Shown: positions 41,364 through 48,102 of the stretch, in pieces
Layout of the letters: the number at the start of each line of letters is the position of its first letter
How positions within the stretch are numbered: the stretch's first letter is position 1
Origin: Gammaproteobacteria bacterium
Lineage (GTDB): Bacteria > Pseudomonadota > Gammaproteobacteria > Steroidobacterales > Steroidobacteraceae
Direction: 5' to 3'
Length of the DNA stretch: 48,102 nt
Assembly: GCA_028293805.1 (NCBI GenBank)
Contig: JAQGOC010000051.1
Location: 1-48,102, forward strand
Program-made: the position numbers and the translations under genes
The notes under the pieces: model-generated
Seen by the model: only the letters and a program-made list of their open reading frames with translations
Database searches by the model: none
Told to the model about the DNA's origin: nothing

Positions 41364-43427
41364 ATGCGCCGTTTGCTGGGTGTTGGATTGTCAGCTTTGT
41401 TCGTCTGTGCCGGGGCGCAGGCCGCGACGCGTGTCCTGGAGCCCAGGGATCTGTTCAAGATGCAGTGGGCCAACGATCCCCAGATTCGCATGGACGGAGC
41501 GCAGATCGCCTACGTACGCGCCGGCAATGACATCATAACGGACGGGCAGACGGAATCGCTCTGGCTCATCGACACAGCCACCGGCGTACAGACGCCGCTG
41601 ACAAGCGGGCCAGGGCACTACTCCTCTCCACGTTGGTCGCCGGATGGATCGAAGGTTGCGTACCTGTCGACCGGGACCGACGGACACACACAAATCCTCG
41701 TTCACTGGCTGCGCGGGGAAACGGCGGCGCTAACACGTCTCGTGGAGACGCCGAGCGACATCACGTGGTCTCCTGATGGCAAGCAGATTGCTTTCGTGAT
41801 GCTGGAACCTGTGGCGGGGCCGACTATCGGCAAACCGCTCGAGAAGCCCCCGGGCGCTCAGTGGGGCGAGGGGCCGGTGGTCATCAACGAGCTCAATTTC
41901 CGCGCGGACGGGCAGGGGTTGGACAAGCGTGGGTTCCGCCACATATATGTAGTGTCCCTGGCAGGTGGCGGAGTGCCACGGCAACTGACCTCCGGACCCT
42001 TCAGTGACGCGGGGCCGCTCGCGTGGTCGCCGGATGGCCGATGGATCTACTTTGCCGGCAATCGCAGCGATGAGTGGAACCGAGAGCCCGAGGACTGGGC
42101 GCGGCACACCGCCATGACCTTGAGCATATATCGCGTGAATGCTGCGGACGGGAGCCTGACGCAGCTATCGCACGAGGTAGGGCCCTACCATGCTCCAGCC
42201 GTGTCGCCGAACGGAAAGCTCATTGCCTTCCTGGGTTACCCGGATAAGCACATCGGCAATCAGAGCGTGCAGCTCAACGTCATGGACGCAGATGGCGGCA
42301 ATCCACACGTCGTCAGCGAGTCACTGGATCGTTCGCTCACCGATTGCCAATGGGCGGCGGACGGGCGGAGCCTCTATATCGCGTATGTCGATCATGGCCT
42401 CACCAAGGTGGCCCGGATGGGGCTCGATGGTCGTATGGAGCCCATCGTGTCGGACCTGGCTCATGTCGGGGCCGCGACACAACTGCCGTACTCGGGGGGA
42501 GAGTTTACCGTCTCCACCAAAGGCGCCGTGGCCTACACCGGTGGCGGTCCGGATCATTTACCGGAAGTGTATCTGGCAAGAGCGGGTAAGACGCAGCGCC
42601 TCACCGATCTTAACTCCGAGCTTCTGTCGGAGGTGACCCTCGGCAAACTGGCGGCATTGCCCGTCAAATCATCGTTCGATGGGCGAGCGATCGAGGCGTG
42701 GGAGGTGCTGCCCCCGAACTTTGATCCGGCCAGGAAGTATCCGCTGATTCTCGAGATGCACGGCGGACCCTACGCTAGCTACGGGCCGACCTTTGCGGCG
42801 GACTATCAGTTCTACGCGTCCGCGGGATACGTCGTGCTCTACGGCAATCCACGCGGCTCGACCTCATCCGGCGAGGAATTCGCCAATCTCATTTACAACG
42901 ACTATCCAAGCCATGACTACGACGATCTCATGAGCATGGTGGACGCCGCGATTCAGCGAGGTGGCGTGGATGCCGGCAACCTATTCGTCACAGGATCTTC
43001 GGGCGGCGGGGTGCTCACCTCCTGGATCGTCGGCAAGACGCACCGTTTCAAGGCGGCCGTGACCCAGCGGCCAGTCATCAACTGGACGAGTTGGCTGTTG
43101 ACCACCGACATGGGAGCCTTTGGCGCCCGTTACTGGTTCAAGCACATGCCGTGGGAAGACCAGGAGACCTACTGGAAGCATTCGCCGATTGCCTGGGTAG
43201 GCAATGTCACGACGCCGACAATGGTCGTCGTTGGCTTGAATGATCTGCGTACCACCGTCGGGGAGGCGGAGCAGTTCTACCAGGCGTTGCAGCTGCGGCA
43301 CATACCGACCGAGCTCTACGAAATTCCCGGTGCAGCACACGTGCTGACCCGGCCTTCGCAGCTCGCGCAGCAAAGTACTGCGATCGTCGAATGGTTTAAC
43401 CGGTATCGGAGTGCCCCGGCGCACTGA
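41364..43427 (+). CDS. Exported S9 family prolyl-oligopeptidase-type peptidase, copy 1
   Basis: 687 residues with a signal peptide (MRRLLGVGLSALFVCAGAQA, then ATR). The N-terminal half is a WD/TolB-like propeller with repeated S-P-D-G motifs (WSPDGSKVAYLS, WSPDGKQIAF, WSPDGRWIYF). The C-terminal half is an alpha/beta hydrolase, with EMHGGPYASYG, GNPRGSTSSGEEF, the nucleophile in GSSGGG, the acid in VGLNDLRT and the base in GAAHVLTRPS. An in-frame ATG at 41301 overlaps the receptor stop, but 41364 has AGAGG upstream and begins the signal peptide. It likely cuts short peptides in the periplasm. Confidence 0.92.
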   Translation: MRRLLGVGLSALFVCAGAQAATRVLEPRDLFKMQWANDPQIRMDGAQIAYVRAGNDIITDGQTESLWLIDTATGVQTPLTSGPGHYSSPRWSPDGSKVAYLSTGTDGHTQILVHWLRGETAALTRLVETPSDITWSPDGKQIAFVMLEPVAGPTIGKPLEKPPGAQWGEGPVVINELNFRADGQGLDKRGFRHIYVVSLAGGGVPRQLTSGPFSDAGPLAWSPDGRWIYFAGNRSDEWNREPEDWARHTAMTLSIYRVNAADGSLTQLSHEVGPYHAPAVSPNGKLIAFLGYPDKHIGNQSVQLNVMDADGGNPHVVSESLDRSLTDCQWAADGRSLYIAYVDHGLTKVARMGLDGRMEPIVSDLAHVGAATQLPYSGGEFTVSTKGAVAYTGGGPDHLPEVYLARAGKTQRLTDLNSELLSEVTLGKLAALPVKSSFDGRAIEAWEVLPPNFDPARKYPLILEMHGGPYASYGPTFAADYQFYASAGYVVLYGNPRGSTSSGEEFANLIYNDYPSHDYDDLMSMVDAAIQRGGVDAGNLFVTGSSGGGVLTSWIVGKTHRFKAAVTQRPVINWTSWLLTTDMGAFGARYWFKHMPWEDQETYWKHSPIAWVGNVTTPTMVVVGLNDLRTTVGEAEQFYQALQLRHIPTELYEIPGAAHVLTRPSQLAQQSTAIVEWFNRYRSAPAH

Positions 43428-43530
43428 TACTGGCCGACGACGCTTCGATCCCGAGCGGGAAACGCGAAGACTGCGGCGGGTCTCAGTCTGGTAGCCGAGG
43501 TCCGCGAATGAGAAGAAAGGGGTGATGTAT

Positions 43531-45606
43531 ATGGTCATTGGAATCCGACTGGTTGCGTGCAGCGTGCTAAATGCGCTGGCGCTGTTCTGTGCAAGCGCGT
43601 ATGCCGACGCCAATCATGGCGGTGCGGCGGGGCAGTTCACGGTCGGCAGGTACTTGGATCTGCAGACAGCAGAGGATCCGCAGATCTCGCCGGATGGCAC
43701 CCAGATCGTCTACACGCGAAGTATGGTGAACAGACAGGAAGACAAGATGCAAACCGCCGTCTGGATTGTGGACGCGGACGGTCAGCATCATCGCTTCCTC
43801 GCGACCGGCAATGGACCCATGTGGGCACCGGACGGCAAGAGCATTGCGTATCTCGCCGAGGGCGAGCCGAAGGGCGTTCAGATATTCGTGTTGCATCTTT
43901 CGGTGCCGGGACCGGCCACTCAGTTGACCTCTCTGCCGCAGGCGCCAGCTAACCTTCACTGGTCCCCCGATGGCCGCCGGATCGGCTTCACGATGGAGGT
44001 TCCCGACCCGGAAAAGTGGTCGGTTGACCTGCCTGCAGCGCCGGAAGGAGCGAAATGGGCGAGCGCACCTTTCTATACCGAAAGTCTCCATTACAGGCGC
44101 GATGGTGTGGGACTGAACGAGAGAGCGTCACGGCAGCTGTTCATCATCGCAGCCGACGGCGGCGCGCCCCGGCAGGTCACCACCGGAAGCTGGAGAATCG
44201 GCGAGACCGTTCTCGAATACATCGATACCGTCAACTGGGGCTTCACGCCGGATGGTCGCTCCGCTATCGCAGAGGGCTTTCGAGAGGGCGATGCCGATCG
44301 AAACGATCAAGATTGCTACATCTACTCCGTGGATCTCGAAACTGGCGCGACCACGCGGTTGACGACGACCCCAGGAGGATGGCGGGAGCCGGCCATGTCC
44401 CCCGATGGCAAGACAATCGCGTATGTGGGCTTCGTCAGGAACGGTGATTCGTATCGGATTTCGGATCTATGGACGATGTCCGCGGACGGGAGCAACGCCA
44501 CCCTGCGCTCCGCCGGCTTCGATCGTGAGCCGCAAAGCCTCACCTGGGCTCCGGATAGCAGCACACTGTATTTCACGGCCGAAGATCGCGGCAGCGTGCA
44601 TCTTTACTCATGGTCGGCGCACGGTGGCGTCAAACAGCTCACCCAGGGGGCCGAGGTGCTCAGAAGCCCTTCGGCGAGCGCCAAATCGATTGTCGTGGCA
44701 CGATCGGACTTCGATTCGCCCCAGGATCTGCAGCTGCTCAATGCCCGCGAGCCCAAAAACTCACAGCGGTTGACCCATCTCGATGACGAGCTGCTCAGGG
44801 GAATCAGCCTCGCCAAGGAGCAGGAGATCTGGTTCGAGTCGAGCGGCGGCGCCCGCATCCAGGGCTGGCTCGTCAAGCCCCCAGGCTTCGATCCCAACCG
44901 GCACTATCCGCTCCTGCTCGAAATTCATGGTGGTCCACATGGGATGTACAACGTCGGTTTCAATCCGTCCTTCGAAAACTTCGCCGCGAACGGCTACCTG
45001 GTGCTGTATCTGAATCCGCGCGGCTCGACCGGCTACGGGAATGAGTTCGGCAATGCCATCGCCAAACATTATCCGGGGCCCGACTACGACGACCTCATGG
45101 CGGCCACCGATGCGGTGATCAAAGAGGGCTCCGTCGATCAGTCGCACATGTTCGTCGCTGGCTGCAGCGGCGGCGGGGTGCTGTCTAGCTGGGTCATCGG
45201 ACACACTAACCGTTTCGCCGCCGCGGCCGTGCGCTGCCCCGTGATCGACTGGATCAGCATGGCCGGAGAAACGGATATTCCCTATTTCACCTACCGCTTT
45301 TTCAAGAAGCCGTACTGGGAGGACCCGAGCGACTGGTTGGAGGAGTCCTCGCTGATGCATGTTGGCGCGGTCAAGACCCCGACTCTGCTGATGACCGGCG
45401 AGCTCGACCGGCGCACGCCCATCGCGCAGACAGAGGAGTTCTACGCCGCGCTCAAATATCGCGGAGTGCCTGCAGCTCTGCTGCGCTTCGACGGCGAGTA
45501 CCACGGCACCGGTCGAAAGCCCTCGAATTGGATGCGTACCCAACTGTACATGCTCAATTGGTTCCGCCGCTTCGGCGGCAACGCAGACGGACCTCCACCG
45601 AGTTAA
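43531..45606 (+). CDS. Exported S9 family prolyl-oligopeptidase-type peptidase, copy 2
   Basis: About 691 residues with an N-terminal signal peptide (MVIGIRLVACSVLNALALFC, then ASAYADA). A propeller with SPDG motifs comes first, then the hydrolase domain: EIHGGPHGMYN, LNPRGSTGYGNEFG, the nucleophile in AGCSGGG, MTGELDRRTPI and GEYHGTGRKPS for the acid and base. It is a paralogue of the preceding gene, 103 bp downstream. The two differ in the residues around the catalytic histidine (GAAHVLT versus GEYHGTG), so they probably have different specificities. GTG 43522 and ATG 43525 are alternative starts; 43531 has the best spacing from AAGGGG. Confidence 0.92.
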   Translation: MVIGIRLVACSVLNALALFCASAYADANHGGAAGQFTVGRYLDLQTAEDPQISPDGTQIVYTRSMVNRQEDKMQTAVWIVDADGQHHRFLATGNGPMWAPDGKSIAYLAEGEPKGVQIFVLHLSVPGPATQLTSLPQAPANLHWSPDGRRIGFTMEVPDPEKWSVDLPAAPEGAKWASAPFYTESLHYRRDGVGLNERASRQLFIIAADGGAPRQVTTGSWRIGETVLEYIDTVNWGFTPDGRSAIAEGFREGDADRNDQDCYIYSVDLETGATTRLTTTPGGWREPAMSPDGKTIAYVGFVRNGDSYRISDLWTMSADGSNATLRSAGFDREPQSLTWAPDSSTLYFTAEDRGSVHLYSWSAHGGVKQLTQGAEVLRSPSASAKSIVVARSDFDSPQDLQLLNAREPKNSQRLTHLDDELLRGISLAKEQEIWFESSGGARIQGWLVKPPGFDPNRHYPLLLEIHGGPHGMYNVGFNPSFENFAANGYLVLYLNPRGSTGYGNEFGNAIAKHYPGPDYDDLMAATDAVIKEGSVDQSHMFVAGCSGGGVLSSWVIGHTNRFAAAAVRCPVIDWISMAGETDIPYFTYRFFKKPYWEDPSDWLEESSLMHVGAVKTPTLLMTGELDRRTPIAQTEEFYAALKYRGVPAALLRFDGEYHGTGRKPSNWMRTQLYMLNWFRRFGGNADGPPPS

Positions 45607-45994
45607 GAAGTCGCATATCGATGAGTGGGAGTCCTAAGGCCTCCCACTAAGTGCAGCGTAACGCCGCGAAAACGCACGGATGAAGATGTACATGAGACTT
45701 GATTTCACGGAGGAAGAATACACCCAACAGTTCGGGGTGCCGGTGCATGGCGACAGTTCAGAGCAAATGAGGGGTGGGATCCGATCCACTGATCGCAGAC
45801 ATGCCTCGGTCGAATTGGAGGTTCTCCGCGGCGCTCAGCGATCCTGCTATCACAGGCGTACATCCGTGACCGTCTCGAACATGCTGCCTCCAAAGTAGGC
45901 GATCCATTGTCTTTTGCGCGGAGTACGATGCTAGAGAAGTATTCGGCGAACCGCCGTGCACGGCCGGATGTAGGGGCGAGCGCGCGGTTATTCC
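45607..45994. other. Intergenic stretch after the second peptidase gene
   Basis: A 388-bp gap between convergent genes. Apart from a hairpin at 45624-45648 I see nothing. A 72-codon forward frame at 45680 has no similarity to known proteins and lacks a ribosome-binding site of note. Confidence 0.5.
45624..45648 (+). terminator. Hairpin after the second S9 peptidase gene
   Basis: AGTGGGAG and CTCCCACT make a perfect 8-bp stem 17 bp after the stop codon. There is no T-run behind it, so it may be a weak intrinsic terminator or an mRNA-stabilising stem. Confidence 0.5.
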
Positions 45995-48102
45995 CTACTC
46001 GTAGCGCAGCGCGGCGGCAGGCTTTGCTCGAGCGACGGGCCAGCAATGGGCACTCACCGTGACCAGCGCAACGATAAGCGTCAATGCCGTTGTTGCAATG
46101 AACAGCCACGGGCCAAGCTGCACGTGGTAGGCAAAACCTTGCAACCAGCGGTTCATGATGTAGGCGGCGACCGGCCACGCGATCAGGCTTCCGTAGAGGA
46201 CCGGCGTACTGAATTGCCAAAGCAGCATGCGCATGATGTCGCGGGTTTCCGCCCCCATCACCTTGCGTATGCCTATCTCCTTCGTGCGGCGTTCTGAGCT
46301 GAATGCCGCGATGCCAAAGAGCCCGAGGCAGGCAATGAGGAGCGCCACGGTTTCGAGGACGGCCATCAGCCGCTCCTGGCGGATCATGTCCTGGTATGTA
46401 TCTTCCACCTGCTGATCGAAGAAAAACCGCGAAATTGGGCGGGGACTGCCCAACCGCTTCCACAGCAGGTCGATTGATGCGAGAGTTTCAGGTATCTCGC
46501 GACCGCTCAGCTTGACGCTCATCAGTTGAAAGAAATTGGGTTGGACATAGAACACCGTGGGCCCGATCGGCTCTCGGATGGACCCCATCGGAAAATCGGT
46601 GACGACGCCGATAATTTCAGCCGGGTAGCCATCGACAAGGTTATCGTCGGGCGAGCGGAGCAACGCCAATGGAACGCTCTGACCGATGGCGTTGCCGGGA
46701 GAGGCATACCCGAGCTGGCGCCGGGCTGTTTCATTGATGACCACGGGTAGCCGGAGCGGCAGCTTTGGATCCTCGGGAGGGACGTCCTGCTCATGTGCGG
46801 CGGAAAAAAAACGCCCCGCCAGCGGCTTGAACCCATAGAGTTCGAGAAAGCCGATATCGATGGCGCTCTCATGAATCGAAAGACGCTGCCCGTTGTGCAG
46901 CTGAGTCGGAATGACGACTGGATTGAGGAGGGGTGCCAGAAATGAACACGATGCGGCTCGCACGCCGGAAAGCGCTGTAATTTCATTTTTGAAGGCCTTG
47001 GTGCAGCCCCCGCGGATCAGCAGTACCTGATCCTTGTCGAGCCGTAAGCTGTCGCGCGTCGCGTAATTGGTTTGTTGATACAGAATTCCCGTCGAAACAG
47101 TCAAGCCAATCAGGATCGCGAACTGCAGGATGACGAGAGCCTCCCGCAACCGTTGGGAACCACTGGGACCGCCGGAGCGAGTCCTGAGTACCCACGCCGG
47201 TGGGAAAGCCGACAGCACAACGGCCGGATAGGCGCCGGCCAGTGTCCCGACCAACAACACGGCCGCGGCGATACTGGTAGCCAGACCGGGATCGCGCCAG
47301 TACTCGAAGGGGATCGTCCGGCCGAGAAAAGCGTTGTAATGCGGCATCAGTACCTCGACCAGCGCGAGAGCCAACACCATGCTGAGGGCGACATAGATCA
47401 TCGACTCACCGATGAACTGAAGGACCAAATCGGTCCGGCTGGCACCGGAGGCCTTGCGGATGCCGACCTCGACCGCACGTCGTGTCGCCCGCGCCGTCGT
47501 CAAATTCACAAAATTGAGGCTCGCAAGCAGGACTGTCAGAGCACCAATGGCTGCCAATGCGTAGTCCGGTGTCGCGGAGCCCGGGCTGTACAGGTGAACG
47601 GCAGCAATCGGAATGAGCGTCAGTTGCACCGCTGCACTCGTCTTGTCGACGCCGGGCATTTGCATGTGCCTATCGACAAAGGCGGGCAGCGCATGAGCCA
47701 ATTCATCGATCGATGCGGCAGGGGACAGACGGATGTAGGTCAATGTATTCCAAGGTTTCTGGAGCGCCGGTCCCGGCATGGCGTCGAGCGCTGCAAGGCG
47801 CGAATACGCGGCGCGCCCTGATGCAAATATTCTGGCATCGAGGTGCGTGTTCGACGGCAAATCCATGAGCACTGCCGTCACCTGCATCGAATGCTGGCGG
47901 TTGACCTCGATCGTTTCTCCGATCGGATTATCTCGGCCGAAATACTTGCGTGCCATTTGCCTCGTCAGAACGATCGCGTCAGGCCGGTCCAAAGCCGTCC
48001 GTAGATTCCCGGCAAATACCTGGAGCGGAAGGACTTCGAAGATCTCAGGATCCGCCCAGGCAATGTAGTCGCTCGCCTCGACATTGCCATGACGCAATCC
48101 GA
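45995..48102 (-). CDS. MacB/FtsX-type ABC transporter permease, 5' part beyond window
   Basis: About 700 residues are visible, and the N-terminus lies outside the window. The order is a MacB-type periplasmic domain (VVLTRQMARKYFG in the form IVLTRQMARKYFGRDNPIGE), an FtsX transmembrane core (LASLNFVNLTTARATRRAVE, VGIRKASGASRTDLVLQFIG), a second periplasmic domain (PVVINETARRQLGYASPGNA) and a second FtsX core (ACLGLFGIAAFSSERRTKEI, GIRKVMGAETRDI), ending PAAALRYE. This two-core form of about 800 residues is common in Acidobacteria and gammaproteobacteria, where several copies occur with an ATPase. The ATPase gene would be outside the window. It converges with the peptidase locus and is probably unrelated to it. 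Confidence 0.92.
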   Translation of the reverse strand, partial: GLRHGNVEASDYIAWADPEIFEVLPLQVFAGNLRTALDRPDAIVLTRQMARKYFGRDNPIGETIEVNRQHSMQVTAVLMDLPSNTHLDARIFASGRAAYSRLAALDAMPGPALQKPWNTLTYIRLSPAASIDELAHALPAFVDRHMQMPGVDKTSAAVQLTLIPIAAVHLYSPGSATPDYALAAIGALTVLLASLNFVNLTTARATRRAVEVGIRKASGASRTDLVLQFIGESMIYVALSMVLALALVEVLMPHYNAFLGRTIPFEYWRDPGLATSIAAAVLLVGTLAGAYPAVVLSAFPPAWVLRTRSGGPSGSQRLREALVILQFAILIGLTVSTGILYQQTNYATRDSLRLDKDQVLLIRGGCTKAFKNEITALSGVRAASCSFLAPLLNPVVIPTQLHNGQRLSIHESAIDIGFLELYGFKPLAGRFFSAAHEQDVPPEDPKLPLRLPVVINETARRQLGYASPGNAIGQSVPLALLRSPDDNLVDGYPAEIIGVVTDFPMGSIREPIGPTVFYVQPNFFQLMSVKLSGREIPETLASIDLLWKRLGSPRPISRFFFDQQVEDTYQDMIRQERLMAVLETVALLIACLGLFGIAAFSSERRTKEIGIRKVMGAETRDIMRMLLWQFSTPVLYGSLIAWPVAAYIMNRWLQGFAYHVQLGPWLFIATTALTLIVALVTVSAHCWPVARAKPAAALRYE

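Noticed and set aside
45680-45898. 72-codon forward frame after the peptidase locus
   Set aside because: No similarity, no convincing ribosome-binding site, and a composition like non-coding DNA.

Overview
The window reads as chromosomal DNA of a GC-rich, Gram-negative, probably aerobic heterotroph. Two TonB-dependent receptors, a periplasmic SYLF protein, two exported S9 peptidases and a MacB/FtsX-type permease point to an outer membrane and active uptake of organic substrates. Frequent GTG and TTG starts and the gene mix would suit a gammaproteobacterium of the Steroidobacter/Nevskiales kind, but no marker gene fixes this. I see no rRNA, tRNA, CRISPR array or intact transposase.

Layout. 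Positions 1-6475 (minus strand) hold the 5' part of a phosphoketolase gene, a very large CheB-CheR-PAS-histidine kinase-receiver fusion and a SYLF-domain lipid-binding protein. Positions 6702-6985 hold a histidine kinase remnant carrying two single-base insertions. Positions 7046-34764 form a catabolic island. Positions 34765-35518 are a junk-like border with a doubtful small ORF and four tandem TAAARTCTC-type repeats. Positions 35519-38797 carry a LysR regulator, an MHS-type MFS transporter and an ArgE-like M20 deacylase. Positions 39163-45606 carry a TonB receptor followed by two tandem S9 peptidases, apparently a peptide-uptake locus. From 45995 to the end lies a truncated FtsX-like ABC permease.

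The island is the main interest. It has an HSDL2-like SDR, a TonB receptor, three proteins of one uncharacterised family with a D-[HR]-S-W-G motif, a dikinase-type phosphotransferase with the domain order of rifampicin phosphotransferase, a MalT/AcoK-type (LAL) LuxR regulator, E1alpha/E1beta/E2 of an acetoin or pyruvate dehydrogenase-like complex without E3, and a seven-to-eight-gene operon. The first six genes of that operon match, in order and size, my recollection of the acetophenone carboxylase operon plus benzoylacetate-CoA ligase (apcABCDE-bal). An ACAD11-like acyl-CoA dehydrogenase and an APH-like kinase follow, the pair known from 4-hydroxyacyl-CoA metabolism.

The parts appear tied together by a 16-bp palindrome, CTACCCG-TT-CGGGTAG and variants. 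It occurs 52-77 bp before the start codons of the SDR (a weaker copy), the TonB receptor, the phosphotransferase operon (also facing a divergent family member), the E1/E2 operon and the ketone carboxylase operon. The LAL regulator inside the island is the obvious candidate to bind it. My model is a self-contained regulon for uptake and breakdown of a ketone-bearing compound: oxidation to a ketone, ATP-dependent carboxylation to a beta-keto acid, CoA activation, then acyl-CoA processing. The substrate cannot be read from the sequence, and no thiolase is present in the window.
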